Notes under the pieces: generated by a model | Databases searched by the model: none | Seen by the model: only the letters and a program-made list of their open reading frames with translations | What the model was told of the DNA's origin: nothing | DNA from: Sciurus carolinensis | Lineage: Eukaryota; Chordata; Mammalia; Rodentia; Sciuridae | Direction of reading: 5' to 3' | Assembly: GCF_902686445.1 (NCBI RefSeq) | Contig: NC_062216.1 | Coordinates: 15,769,084-15,833,083 of the forward strand | Length of the DNA: 64,000 bases | Shown: positions 34,536 to 46,672 of the stretch, in pieces | Position numbering within the stretch: position 1 is the first letter of the stretch | Layout of the letters: every line of letters begins with the position of its first letter | Position numbers and translations under genes: made by a program

Positions 34536-34975
34536 TATCACAAATGTAGCAGACTGAATAGTTCCCTTGGGAAAAAAATTATGCCTAGTTGAAACCAGTG
34601 AAGTGACCTTATCTGAAGAAAGACTTTGCAGAGTAATTAGGTTAAGAATCTTGAGACGAGATCGTCCTAGATGACCGGAGTGGGGCCTGCATTCGGCCAC
34701 AAATGTTCTTTGAAAAGAATGAAGAGAGAGGACACAGGTGCAGAGAGGGTCACGGGAAGACAGCAGAGTGAGAAAGCGCAGCCCGAGGAAAGGCTGGACC
34801 CAGGAGCCCAAAAGCGCAAGGAAAGATTCCTCCCCAGCCTGATTAGGAAGCACAGACCTGCCCACACCTTGACTTCATGCTTCTGGCCTCCAGAACGGTG
34901 AGAGAATAAATTCTGCGGTTTTAAACCAAGTCTGTAGTAATTTGCTCTAAGAGTGCTAGGAAACTAATTCAGATA
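34536..34975 (+). mobile_element. MLT1-type MaLR LTR
   Basis: 'agactgaatagttcccttgg', 'gactttgcagagtaattagg', 'ttaagaatcttgagacgaga', 'gacttcatgcttctggcctc', 'cagaacggtgagagaataaa', 'gtaatttgctctaagagtgc'. This is the MLT1 LTR from start to end. No internal genes. Confidence 0.88.
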
Positions 34976-35355
34976 ACTAAGACCAGGCAGTAACCTTTAA
35001 GTGTCTTTCTAAAAGTTTGGGGATAATAGCAGGGAAGAATAACAGGGAGAATAATTTATAACCACAGTATAGGCCCAGAGGCATCCCAGGCACCTCTCTG
35101 GATGGGTCCCCACCAGGGACACTTCCTGCCTCCCTGTGGCCAGACGCAGCATTTGAAGTTGTCACAGTGTGCAGACTGGTCCAATTTCACTCAGAGCCCA
35201 GAGAGAGGAGGGAGTTTTTCCTCACAGCTGTCCAGACCTGGCTTTTTAATCCTTCCCAGCCCCAGGTTGGACTTCTCTCTCTTCGCATGACAGGTCAACT
35301 CCCACCCACAGGCTCTGAGCTCCAATCCTGTCAATCATCCAGGTATCCAGCTAGT
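34976..35355. other. Unique spacer between two LTRs
   Basis: No repeat or gene recognised. The flanking LTRs differ in subfamily, so this is not an internal proviral region. Confidence 0.45.
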
Positions 35356-35815
35356 ATTGGTTTATTTTGAATGTGGTGGGCTCCCCAAGGGTTCATGTGT
35401 TGGAAGCCTGGTCCCTAGTGTGATGATGTTGAGGTAGTGGAACCTTTAAGAGGCAGGGCCTAGTGGAAGGTGGTTAGGTCACTGGGGACCTAGGACTTGG
35501 GATGGAATGTTGATTTTATGGAGTGAGCTCTCGCGAGAGTGGATCTCATAAAAAGAGCAAGACTGGTTCCTCTGAGGTCTTTGGTTTCCTGTCTTGCCTG
35601 TGATCTTTCGCTCTCATGTGTTCCAACCATGGTGCTATGCCCTTCATTGTGATATAGCCAAGGGGGTCCTCACCAGAGGTCACATCGATGGGAGCTGCTG
35701 CCTGCTGTGGCCTTTTAGCATCCAAAATTGTGGGTTAAATGTGCCTCTCTTCACTGCAAGTTATTCAGCTTGGGGTGTTTTGTCATAGCAACAAAAAATA
35801 GACTAATACAAGTAC
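35356..35815 (+). mobile_element. MaLR solo LTR (MST/MLT-like)
   Basis: 'tggtttattttgaatgtggt', 'aagaggcagggcctagtgga', 'aggtggttaggtcactgggg', 'catagcaacaaaaaatagac', ending 'taatacaagta'. It carries the AATAAA-free MaLR layout. Its left edge begins with TG. Solo. Confidence 0.8.
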
Positions 35816-35908
35816 ATTCCCCAAAGTCCGAGGTTTTTTTTTTCTCATACAAAGCCACCAGCAGTCCTGTGTAGGTGGGATCATTCTAAGTTCAGTCCAC
35901 TGTTTTTC

Positions 35909-35933
35909 AAAAAAAAAAAAAAAAAAAAAAAAA
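35909..35933 (+). repeat. Poly-A run (25 A)
   Basis: No SINE or retrogene body precedes it. The origin is unclear. Confidence 0.95.
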
Positions 35934-37435
35934 CCACCTGAGAACTGGTGTCACTCAGGATCTGTTACAGGAAGTTCATTTTAAAATGCCCTAAGCTTGA
36001 GTTGATTGTCAGCATAGATGTTCCTTATAAAATAAATTGTACTAACAATCACAAAAATGTGAGATCAGTGCACATGAACGAAGACTGGGAGAGAATTCAG
36101 AAGTTGCTGGGAGTTTTGTCAGGTTGGCGAGGTCACAGGTGAGATTATGAGTGATATTTTTGTTCTTTATCATATGACTTTAAATGTTTCTTTCTGAGTG
36201 TGCAGTGCTGTTTTTACAGCAAATAAGGATGGTCATAAAGTTTTGATATGATACAAAAAGAATTATATTCCTCTGTCTATCTCCTGATCACTCTGGGAGG
36301 AAGGACGTGCCAGTTGCCATGGACAAATCTTTCTGCGGAGGGAAGCTCTTACAGTTTATGTGCATTTCGAATAGCTGTAGATCTGTTTGAGAGGAGAAGT
36401 GCTTTCTTCTCTTGTTCATAGGGTGGAAATATTTTCTCCTATGTTATTAAAAAATATCAGTCATGAGGTGTCCTCCAGATGGGCTAGGAGAGAGAGGGAG
36501 AGAGGAGAGGAGAGATGGAGAGGGAAGAAGAGGTGGTGGGGACAGCAAGCCAGGCCAAGGAGGGAGGAGGGTGGGGACTTGAGCAGAGAGCAGAGGCTCG
36601 GAAGGGACATCCAGGCTGCCCCCTGATTAGCCAACCCCTGTGGGGCCCAGGCAGAGGGCAGCTACTGGCCAGAAACTGTGCAAAGACTAGTTAGCAGGTT
36701 CTGACAGGTGGGAGCAGGTTTGCCAGTCTGCTCTCTCCTCCTGGCACATACTTTCCACCTCCATCTGTTGGCATCCGAAGGGTCTTAGGAGACTCACCCC
36801 AAATGGCAGCTGCTTCTGTAAAATCTTTATGGCTCCTCCACCTCCACCAGGCACCTGGGCTGCAAATGTCTTCAAACAGGTTTAGAGGTTGTAAACGGCA
36901 GTGGGGGCAGTGGCAGCGCCTGGGCGCAGGGCCACTCGGCTGCCAGGTCAGTCCTGCCACAGCCGGGGCGCACTGCAAGGAGAGGCTCCCACAGCCAGGA
37001 GGGCTGAGCTCCTCTGCAGTGGGCCTCTGTCTACTCCGTCCTGCTTCCTCAGGTGGGAGTGAGCTTGGGACTTGTCTTCCTGAAGCTGCTCCATAGACGG
37101 CATGAGAGATCCAAGTGAGCTCTGCCCCTGTTTCCACATGGGTCCAACCCCTTCCTGCAGGGGGAGGTAGCCATTCTCTTCTCTACACCCCTCCTGTGAC
37201 TCCACCTCCAACAGATATGAAGATGAATAAAGAGAACCTGGACCACTACCCAGGCGCCAGGGACCACAGCAACGGTTTGTGCCATTACTGTGCAGAGAGA
37301 CCAGAAAACTCTATGGGACCTCAAGTTCTCCTTCCTTACTTCTACCAAATGATGCCTGTTATGCCGATCTTCTATCCATTTGCTGGTGGTAGGAGATGGT
37401 TTAAATAACTTAAATTTATTTAAAAAAATAAAAGA
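35934..37435. other. Unique DNA with purine-rich block
   Basis: A GA/GGA-rich stretch spans about 36485-36570. Frames near 36691-37453 overlap on both strands and match nothing I know. 36880-37000 is GC-rich with several CpGs. Confidence 0.45.
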
Positions 37436-37439
37436 ACAG

Positions 37440-38262
37440 AAGACGCTTGGCATGGTCCTCTTTTATCCCTGGGGAATGCATTCCAAGACCCTGGATGGAT
37501 GCCTGAAACCTCACTTAGCACTGAGCCCTGGAGAGGCTAAGCTCTTTTCCCAATGCCCCTTAGCACATCACACTGGGGTTGATCTGTCCTGCCAAGGTTT
37601 ATCCTGGCCCCTCCTTTGCACCACTACTTGGTATGTTTGGATCTGGAGTACCCCCACAGGTCCCTGTGTTAAAGGTTGGTCACCAGCCTTGGGCACTGTG
37701 GGGAGGTGGTGAACCTTTAGGAGAAGGGGTTTCATGGAAGGAAGTTAAGACCTTGGGAGTGTCCCTGTAAGGAGATGTTGGGACCTCAGCCCTCTCCTCC
37801 CTCTTTGCCTGCTCACCTCCATAAAGTGAGCAGCCCTCTTCTGCCACCTACTGCAGCTATGATGTACTTTGTTGCCACAGGCCCCCAACACATAGAGACA
37901 ATCAACCATGGACTGAAGCCTCTGAAAATATGAGCCCCCCAAAACCTTTCCTCCTTCAAATTGACGACCTTAGCACGGTGATACCACAAAAGTCGATCTA
38001 AAGCCTGGCATGGCTACTAGGTGACTAACGGGTGGGTCACATATACAGCGTGGATACATTGGACGAAGAGGTGAATCACACTGGAGAGAGGACAGAGCAG
38101 GACAGGGTGAGATTTCATCCTACTCTTCAGAACAGCATACAATTTAAACCTTATGATTATTTCTGGAATTTTCCACTTAATATTTTCATCGCTTGGTTGA
38201 CTGAGAGTAACTGTGGCCACAGAAAACAAAACCATGGCTAAGGGGGACAACTGTATCATATT
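37440..38262 (-). mobile_element. Tigger-type DNA transposon, split by an LTR
   Basis: Left end 37440-37530 ('tggtcctcttttatccctgg', 'ggatgcctgaaacctcactt') and right end 37995-38262 ('gtgactaacgggtgggtcac', 'atacagcgtggatacattgg', 'ccatggctaagggggacaac') are the two ends of the same family as 32403-32895. The middle is deleted and filled by a MaLR LTR. Confidence 0.8.
37575..37990 (+). mobile_element. MaLR-like LTR inside Tigger
   Basis: 'tatgtttggatctggagtac', 'ggtggtgaacctttaggaga', 'catggaaggaagttaagacc', 'tgccacaggcccccaacaca', 'gactgaagcctctgaaaata', 'aacctttcctccttcaaatt'. This is the LTR layout with weighted pyrimidines before the polyadenylation region. Confidence 0.65.
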
Positions 38263-39145
38263 CTGCTCCATCCATGTAAACCAACTTGGAGTCCCATGAC
38301 AAGGTGGAGGTTGGGATAGTAAAGGAGATCAGAGAAGAGAGCATCAGGCCACTCTTCTCTGCTCATTTTAAGCTCAAGCTTTAGTGCACAGGTTTAAAAA
38401 ATTAGTTGCAATTCAGATAAAGGTATATTCTCTGTAAGCCACAGCAACAAGGGATTGCAAAGACCTGCTACCCCCACTTCTCCACCGCTATTGTCAGACT
38501 CTGGCTGCTGAGACCACAGAGCCATCACCTAACACCATTGTATGAACATGGCAGGCAGCACAGGGTGCGTGGGGATCATGGCAAGCCTGAGCACTCTCCT
38601 GTTGGGGTGAAAATCGACATCTAAGTTCCCTCTAGCTCTCAGGGCTCATGATTCTGTGCCCACTGGTATTTAGGGAGCGGTACTAACAATTACTCTTGCT
38701 AACATGGTGACAGACACTGCCCAACATCCGTGTGACCACATGTTAATTTTAATAGCCACGTGTGGGAATCAGAGTATGAGGAAGTAAGTACATGGGAACT
38801 GCTGGAACCCTCATCAAACCCACGAAGTTTCCTCCGAAATTCATGCTCTTCAATGCAATGGCATCCAGACGCTTCCTACCTTGCCTCCGTCCAAACAGGT
38901 TGTGGGGGTAGGGCTGCTAATTACTCAAGGCAATGAGAAAGTGAGAAAGCAATGGCTTTTTTAAAACTTGGAAGCATGATGCTTTTTTCTCTAGGATCTT
39001 CCTTTCTGAGAAGCTAAAGCAGCACAGCTTAGCTTAGTATAAAGGTAGCATGACTTAGCATGTCTGAGGAAGCACAGAACATGTTTGAGGTAGCATCGCT
39101 TAGCATGTGTAAATGTACTGGGTTTAGCAGGGAGGAAGGAAACGC
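38263..39145. other. Unique DNA, no gene seen
   Basis: No repeats recognised. An imperfect local repeat of 'agcatgacttagcatgt' occurs around 39045-39105. Confidence 0.45.
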
Positions 39146-39330
39146 AGCGGTGAACTGTGTTCAGGGTAGGCTTGAGCCGAATTTACTGGCTTGTGTGACC
39201 TTGAACAAGTCACTTAACCACTCTGAGTCTTATTTTTCTCTATCTGCAAATGAGTGGTTTTAAGGACCAAATGAGTTAATATGTATAAAACATCAAGCTC
39301 AGTGCTGAACTCAGTGTGTAGTAGAAATGT
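39146..39330 (+). mobile_element. MIR SINE
   Basis: 'cttgtgtgaccttgaacaag', 'tcacttaaccactctgagtc', 'caaatgagtggttttaagga', 'ccaaatgagttaatatgtat'. Clear forward MIR. Confidence 0.9.
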
Positions 39331-41835
39331 TGATGTTCAATGAGCTCAGTGGACTTTGCTACCCTGGGGATTGTTCTGTGACATGAGCGAGTCCCAGTGT
39401 TTACCCTTAAGGTAGAATTTGACTGGTAGAGGAGATCAAACCATTCTAACAAAATGAAGTTTGGAAGAACTGAGGGAAATATATCTCACTTGGTCTTAGT
39501 GGAAAGGTGCCTACCTGGTCATCCTCCCATTTAGAAGAAGTTTTTATCTATGTACAATAACTCATATCTGGTTTTCCTTATTCCCAAACCACAGCGCCTG
39601 AGATGTCAAAATCGGAGATTCACTAATTTGGGCCAAGTATTGCCTTTCTCCCAGGGGCTTCTGTAAAACTTGGGGTTTGCAATGGTTTCCTAGTGACATT
39701 CGGTTGGTGTCTTCATGGCAAGTCACAGGGCCTCACCCCTGGAGATTCAGGCCAGGGATGGGGTCTGGTTCTCAGCTGGCAGCCCCATGGACCACCATAT
39801 TGCTCAGGGAGGCAACAAAGGGTTCTGGGACAATGGGTTGCCCTTTTCTCATGAAGCACAGAAAGCCCGCCAGGGAGGTAAACTTATGAGCACGCACGGG
39901 AGGGGCAATGGAGAAATGGCATTCGCTGAGTGTTGCTGGATTGTTGCTCTTCTCAGGTGGCTCCCTATTGGTTGGCAGGAAGTGCCTCGTGGGGTCCAGG
40001 ACCCAGGGGCAGCCAGGTGCCCAACTGCCTGACAGCCAGTTCCTTCCCTCGGTGTCTTCTCTGAGCACCGCCACCTCATGCCAGTCCTCCGTCATGTGGT
40101 TAATGAGAGGCCTATTCAGACCTCATTAGGAGATCAACTCGGTTTCTTGTGCTCTCAGAAGCTAATTATGTCTCTTTCATTAGTTCAATTCCAGCAATTA
40201 ATGTACCTCTGGATACATAACTGGCCGTTTGTTTTCGGTCTAAGTGACATGTATGTGGCTGTCCTTTTCTTTCCTTATACATGTTCTCTTTATCTTACAA
40301 GCAGGACTTTGGTCGGGGGTCTAGTTTTACACCACAGAACTGAACTCAGTAAACTGAATAGCTAAAGGGATTTCTCGTAGAGACAACAGGCAGTTCACAA
40401 AATTAAGAAAGTGCCAAACACCCAATTGACCCCTAGAAACAAGAGGAAACTCTGGGTATGGAAGTCCTTTTAAAGAGCAAGGGAACTTTACTCTCACATT
40501 TAGAAGGATTGCCAGGCAAAGTGGCTCTAGAATTGCTTAATTTGGTGACTCAGGGACGTCCTCAGAGTCTCAGGTTGCCATCTCAGTATTTGGTTCATCC
40601 TCTTCCTGCCCTGCCCACTCTCTCCCCTCATCTAAGGCGGCCACATGTGATGTGCAGACAACCACCTCTGAGCTGCAAAGAAGTGTTTTTCTCTCTCTCC
40701 CTCCCTCCCTTGTGCTGTTCCCTCCTTCTTCTTCTTAAAAAAAAGAAAGAAAGAAAAAGATCACCTAGAGAAGTCTTCATAGGTGTCTCTGAGCTGCTGT
40801 TCTCCTGTTTCCTGGACCATGTGCCATATACCCACTGCTAACCAAGAACTGTTGTGATAGGGCAATAGTGACTTATGCCTAGGGGCTGGAGAAAGGCCTG
40901 GGTCCTTTCCAAGCACAAAGTCGCTTGATATATGAATAAACTGCAGTTCTCTAGAAAGAGAAAAAGAGACCCTGGCTGCTGGGAAGCACGTAGTAGATGT
41001 TTGCTGCAGCAATCTCTCAAGAGTCACCCTGAATGAGGCAAGGAACTTTCCTAAGGTGGAAAGGATGCTGGGGAACCATCAACCACAGATTGCTCTCATC
41101 AGCTACTGAAAACTGAGCTTATGAAGTTCTGTCTCCATGCTCAACAATCAATTGTGTACAAACAGAATTGGGGTGACTTTCCAGGGTTAAAGCTTCCAGG
41201 GACAGATCAAGGGATTTTAGCTTAGTTACAACATCAAAGAGACCAACAGTGTGACATTGCTAAGGAAGAGCGTTGTAGATCTTGGCTGCAATGTGAGTGA
41301 GACTCCACCAGCTTGCAGGAGGGGCCAAGCCCTCTGCTCTCTCCATCCGCCAGTCCATGACAGATATGCAAAGAGTCACTGTGAGTGCCATGTTTCAAAA
41401 GGACACTGGTGACTGGAGCAAACAGAAAGGGGAGCAGCTTGGTAGTGAGAGGGAGAATGTGAAGTCACAAAGGTGAGCTGAAGACTGGGGATGGTGGCTG
41501 GGGCACCCTGTCCTCATGAATCTGAGAGGTTGACCACAGGAAGCTGGGGAGCTCCTTCTGATTAGAGCCAAGACTGAGCAGAGGCCAGGGGTGGAGGTCA
41601 GCAGGAGACGTCAAGTCCAGCACCAGACGGCCCTCCCTATACATAGCTCTTCACGTTCACAGCCCTTGTCATTCCCCACCATGGAAAACGCGGGCGGATA
41701 TTACCTTCCAGCTTCTGGCCAGGAAACCAAAGTCCTGAGGAACCTGTCATTTACCACAGACTCTCCAGCATGACACTTGGCTAAAATCCCAGTGTGAGGT
41801 CACAGGGAGTGTGGCTTTAGAAGAACACTGGGACC
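39331..41835. other. Unique DNA, no gene seen
   Basis: Frames of 60-127 codons are scattered and overlapping, with none credible. A short CTT/AAAG low-complexity run lies at 40690-40762. 40100-40230 is a repeat-free AT-rich block (see findings). Confidence 0.45.
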
Positions 41836-42683
41836 AAGCAGCTGGCCACTGCCTAAGAACCTACATATCCCTCACCTTGGGTGGCCGCTCCCCCACTCAT
41901 GGGAGATGAGCAGGCACAGTACACATAAGGAATATTTTCCTTCCTCAGAGTCTTCCATGCATGAAGCCGTGATGAAACCTCTGTCCACGTCCAGCCTGCA
42001 TACCTGTGCCAACGTGTGCCAAACCAAACTCTCCCCTGGCAATCTGGGACCTTTGCCTTTTTTTTTTTTTGGCTGGTGATACTGCTCCCCATGTGGCTAT
42101 AGGCATGAGCTGGGGTGGGTAGCCCGTGTGACTGGCTGCTGACATGGAGTTCTAGGCCACCTACTCACGCAGCTTACTTGCGCCCGTGAATCCTGCTCAG
42201 GTTCAATTTAGATGTATCACTCCTCACTTGTGCTGACCACTGCCGGGTCTGACTTTTTGACTTTGCAGACCCAAGAAACTGAGTCCACTGGAGGATACCT
42301 GGCTACTTTGTGTCCTGTGATTAGGCTTTGTCTTGACCAGGGTCTGGCATTATGCCAGGGGCTGTCCTCAAAAGGCACATAATTCTTGATTGTGGATGGC
42401 ATGGCCTTGGTCCTGAATCTCGGGGAACCTGGGATACAGTTCTCTCTCTGGTCTTTCCCAAAGCTCCAAGCTGTGTCTTTTCCCTTCATTGACATCCCCA
42501 ACACCACTGTAGGGCCTGAGTGATAGGGTTACTTGCACTGTAGCATTGACTGACACAGTCTTTCCTGTTCCCACTCAAAGTTGGGGCCACCCACATGACC
42601 CAACATATAGTTTGGAACAATTTATGGGTTGTGAGATGTGTGACTCCAGAATCACCTTCTCCACAAATAAAAAGTCCTCCAGG

Positions 42684-43586
42684 TCAAAAAAACAAATAAC
42701 CCAATCGACAAATGGGCAAAGGAACCGAACAGGCACTTCACAGAAGAAGAAATACAAATGGTCAACAAATATACAAAAACATGCTCAACATCATAAGCAA
42801 TTGGAGAAATGCAAATTAAAACTACACTGAGATTCCATCTCACTCCAGTCAGAATGACAATTACCAAGAATACAATAACAATAAATGTTAGCAAGGATGT
42901 GGGACAAAATGTACATTCATACAGTGTTGGTGGGACTGCAAATTGGTGCAACTACTCTGGAAAGCAGTATGGAGATTCCTCAAAAGAACTTGGAATGGAA
43001 CCACTATTTGACCCAGTTATCCCACTTCTTGGTATATATCCAAAGGACTTAAAATCAGCTTATTATAGTGATGTGACCACATCAATGTTTATAGTAGCTC
43101 AACTGACAATAGCTAAGCTGTGGAACCAACCTAGGTGCCCTTCAACAGATGAATGGATAAAGAAAATGTGGCATATATACACAATAGAATATTATTCAAT
43201 CATAAAGAAGAATGAAATTATGGCCTTTGCCGGTAAATGGATGGGTCTGGAGACTATAATGCTAAGTTAAATAAGCCAGTTGCCCCCAAAACCAAAGGCC
43301 TAATGATCTCCCTGACACGTGAATGCTATCAAACTTGCGGGAGGGAAGAATAGAAGTTCACTGGATTAGACAAAGGGGAATGAAGGGAAGGGAGGAGGGG
43401 TGGGAATGGGAAAGATAGTAGAAAGAATCAGATATAACTTTCCTGTATTCATATACGAATACACAACCAGTGAAACACCACATCATGTGCAACCACAAAA
43501 ATGGGAAATTTTACTCCATGTATGTATAATTTGTCAAAATACACCATAATGTCATATATATCTGAAAAGAAGAAGAACAATAACAT
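42684..43586 (+). mobile_element. Sciurid L1 inserted in ERV-L, with TSD
   Basis: 5'-truncated L1 starting in ORF2 ('cccaatcgacaaatgggcaa'), through the ORF2 C-terminus and a full 3'UTR. A near-exact 14-bp target-site duplication flanks it: 'aaaagtcctccagg' at 42670-42683 and 'aaaaggcctccagg' at 43587-43600, 13/14 identical. Confidence 0.92.
42809..43270 (+). pseudogene. L1 ORF2 C-terminal fragment
   Basis: A 153-codon frame with L1 ORF2 C-terminal motifs: [19 protein letters not shown] and Trp-Asn-Gln-Pro-Arg-Cys-Pro-Ser-Thr-Asp-Glu-Trp, ending Glu-Thr-Ile-Met-Leu-Ser. It stops at TAA (43271) where the copy at 1577 reads GAA. The chosen start is just an internal ATG of a truncated gene. No endonuclease or RT core is present, so it cannot mobilise itself. 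Confidence 0.9.
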
Positions 43587-43759
43587 AAAAGGCCTCCAGG
43601 CACCATGTTTCCTTCTTGTAGGTGAAATTCAAAGTTCTGTAATTTGTCTTTTACTTTACCTGGGATACCCTTGGTCATTGGACACCCTAAAAATATTTCT
43701 GAGCTGTAGACCCCTGAGTCCTTGTTGGGTTCACTCATCACCCTCTGGAGCAGTTGTGA

Positions 43760-44270
43760 TTTACAAAGGTTGACAACAGAGGAACTTTTACTCATCCTGC
43801 CCAATCAGCATGATGCCATCCATGCCATAGGTGTATGTGATGTGTGTGTGATACCTGGGCTAGACGTCCCTGGGTAATGTATGGAAGAGGGTGAGGAGGA
43901 GATGTAGCCTTCAGGCAAAACCATCCATAAATATTGGTTCCCATCCTGTGAGAGTGTAAACTTTCTGACTCCTTTCTCATCAGAATGAAAAAAGAACACA
44001 TTGGTGAAATCAATGGCCACATACCAGGTACTTGATGCTGTATTAATTTGCTCTACAGAATTATCACGCCTGGCACAGCAGCTATAATGAAGGCTACAAT
44101 AGATTAAGCTGGCACTGGTTAGAGGTGATTCCCCATGACACATACAGTTCCTGCAGAGGGCACACTGGCCAATCCAATGGACTTTAGATAGGGGCTTTAT
44201 TCTTTCGGTCTTTCAGGATGTCACCAATCTCTGTCATTGACCCAGGATGCAATATTATTTTTGATTTACT
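43760..44270 (-). pseudogene. ERV-L reverse transcriptase relic
   Basis: The minus-strand frame 44143-43805 carries Trp-Tyr-Val-Ala-Ile-Asp-Phe near the first catalytic Asp, then a Val-Leu-Pro-Glu-Gly-Tyr motif. In another frame near 43805 it carries a decayed active site reading Met-Asp-Gly-Ile-Met-Leu-Ile-Gly, where the second Asp of the YXDD motif is Gly. Retroviral RT needs these aspartates to bind metal. The frameshift and lost Asp show it is inactive. Class III assignment is by pattern memory. Confidence 0.75.
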
Positions 44271-46204
44271 GTTGTGACCAGTGATGGTGCACTTTTAAAA
44301 GTTCCTCTTTCCATTTTTCTCTACAAAGATCCAAGAAGGATGTTCTTCAAAATGCCAAGTGTATCAACTGCAATTGCATACTCATGAGCAGAGGAAGTGT
44401 CTACTGGGTGGGATAATGAGGACCCTCCTGGGTCAAACTTCAAGTAGGGCTCTGTTTATTACTTGACTACTCTCAACCCCACTCTGACAGAGGAATTGGG
44501 TTAATGCTTCACATCTTGAAATATTGATGCCAAACTCAGATCCTATGTCAAATAATCTTCAGAATATCTTAGTTAATCCTTTACCCCAGTGTAAGTCATT
44601 GAGGAAGATGACCATAGGTCCCTTTGGGAGAAGACTGAGGAATTCATCACAGTACAAGCTTGCCACAGTAGTGAGAGTCCTTATTCACTAAGCATTGGGG
44701 TTTGGATCTGAATATGGGTGCAGGTTTTGCAACTGAACAAGGTATCTCAACTTATTAAGGTAACCACCCTCAGCCTACCCTTCCCTGGGTTGCCTTCTGA
44801 GTGGTGTTGATAATAGTGGCAAAGAGGTGGCTGCCTCTTTTTCTCCTGTGAACACCATGCTGTGTAAATTGCCCTTGCAGTTCCCTATGGATTAAGCCAA
44901 CTTGACTTCCCTCTATGTCTTTCCACAGGCCACAGCTCTCTGGTGGCTCTTCTGACCTTTCATAACTTGTCAGTTCCAGCATGTCCACTCTTCCCTATTT
45001 TCTTCCAGGAGAACTCAGGTATTTTCACTTTACCAGTGTAGGTTTTCTTTTCCTGGGTTTCTAAGACCTTCCCTCTCTCCACAACCTAGCAGCAAGTTTG
45101 CACCTATTCCATGGATTCTTTCTAGGGAGTCTCCTAAGAAATGAACACCCAAGTGAATTAATCCCTCCATACCTGGCTTTTCATTCTGGTCCCCTTGATC
45201 AAGCATCCTTAAAATCCAATCCTAGTTGTATCTCCCAGGCTCCTGCTGGGTCACTAGCTAATGGTTGAACATCTTTGGTGAAGAGTCTTTTTCCTCCATT
45301 ATTTGACTCAGCGTGTCTGTTTTCAGATTACTCCTAGTTATCAGCTTAGCAGCCAGAAGAAGCTATCGAGGGAGCTCCTGAGGGATGCACCTGCTGCCTT
45401 GTAGGAAAGAATCTTCTCTAGCATTTTCCATCATGGAAAACGTGCTAGCTCTTGCTAGGGAAGCATGAGCCCCCTCTAAAAACCTACATAGAGAACCTAC
45501 AAAGCTGGCATGCTCAGGGGCATTTGTGCACTTGTCCCCATCCCATGTTTCTAGATCTCAGGTTTTCCCCACTGGTCCTTGATCTTAACGTAACAGATCT
45601 CCTGTCTGAGCATTCAAATGTTGTTGAAGCCTGCTGCTGTACAGTGAAAGTTCATCCTGTTTAGCTTACACACTTAGTCAATGAAAATATAAGGGCACCT
45701 TGGTCAGTTGGCACACCTAGCTGTAATTACTTGTTTCTCATTCTCCCTGTACAGAACATCAGTATAACTTAGCAGTCACTAATCACTTCCAGTTTCTTGG
45801 CAGTCACTTTCCCCATATTTTCCAGTGTCTGGATCATTGTTGGTGCAATAGAGTTCCTCTCCCCCAGAACGTTTCCTCCCTCTATTCAGGTGTTCTCATT
45901 GTCTGACACCAGCAGAGTCGTTGACATTGGGGCCACCCTTGATTTTTTTCTATCGACTGTCTTTTCACCACTTACCACTCAGGATTGGGAATACAGTGAG
46001 TGGACCATACTAAAATCCTACCGACTGTATGCCTGCCTGTTGTCTCAAACCTATTCTCGTTAACATGGGTGTTGGTTTAGATCATCCTAAAGCCAAGACA
46101 AGATCAAACATGCCAGAGATTATTGAGGAGAAACATGTATGAAGGAAAAGAGGAGGAAGTTGAATGAGGCAGGAACACCCATCGGAATATGGCTCAGGTC
46201 TGTG

Positions 46205-46672
46205 TGAGCTTCCCATTGTTGCTAAAATGAATACTGTAAACTGGTTAAGAGCAGCACAAATTGAGATGTTAAGGTGCTGAAAGTTAGAGGCCACGCTAGC
46301 TAAAATAAAGGTGTTGGTAGGATTGCATTTCTTCTGGAAGCCCAGGGGAGACTCCATCCTTGATCTTATCCAGCTTTAGAAGTCACCTGCATTCCTTGAC
46401 ATGTGGCCTTTGCTCATCTTCAAGGCCAATAGTCACATCACTTTGGGCTCTACTTCCATTGCCACATCTCCTGTTCTGAACTTTCTGCCACCCTCTTACA
46501 TGGTGATTACATGGGGTTCACCAGAATAATGCAGGAAAATCTCCCCATCTCATGGTCCTTGATTTAATCAAATCTGCACAGTTCCTTTTATTATATAAGG
46601 TAACATATTAATGAGTTCTGGGGAGAAGGACGTGAAGATTTGTGGGGGAGCATTATTTAGCCTGTAACAAGG
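46205..46672 (-). mobile_element. MaLR/ERVL-type LTR, reversed
   Basis: Plus strand: 'tgtgtgagcttcccattgtt', 'aaataaaggtgttggtagga', 'ttgcatttcttctggaagcc', 'ggtgattacatggggttcac', 'aaggacgtgaagatttgtgg', ending 'tttagcctgtaaca'. This matches the general layout of a reversed MaLR LTR. It lies just upstream of the ERV-L relic on the minus strand, but I cannot say that they belong together. Confidence 0.6.

Larger units (their letters stand above)
41836..46080 (-). mobile_element. Degenerate ERV-L (class III) pol region
   Basis: Read on the minus strand, the order runs from a 5' part near 46 kb through the reverse transcriptase (44270-43760) and RNase H-like sequence (about 42650-42210) to integrase-like sequence (about 42150-41840). 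Recognition rests on RT residues and on an ERV-L-like stretch His-Pro-Pro-Gln..Ala-Thr-Trp-Gly-Ala-Val near 42100. Frameshifts and stops occur throughout, so it is a dead endogenous copy. I could not identify its own LTRs. A plus-strand L1 interrupts it at 42684-43586. Confidence 0.7.

Noticed and set aside
35909..35933. Poly-A run as the tail of a processed pseudogene
   Set aside because: No transcript-like body or SINE upstream and no duplication found. The same holds for 56612-56635.
36485..37220. GC-rich block with CpGs as a promoter or CpG island
   Set aside because: CpG density by eye is modest and no exon or transcript signal follows.
41485..41555. Possible degraded B1 SINE
   Set aside because: Scattered similarity only, too weak to call by eye.
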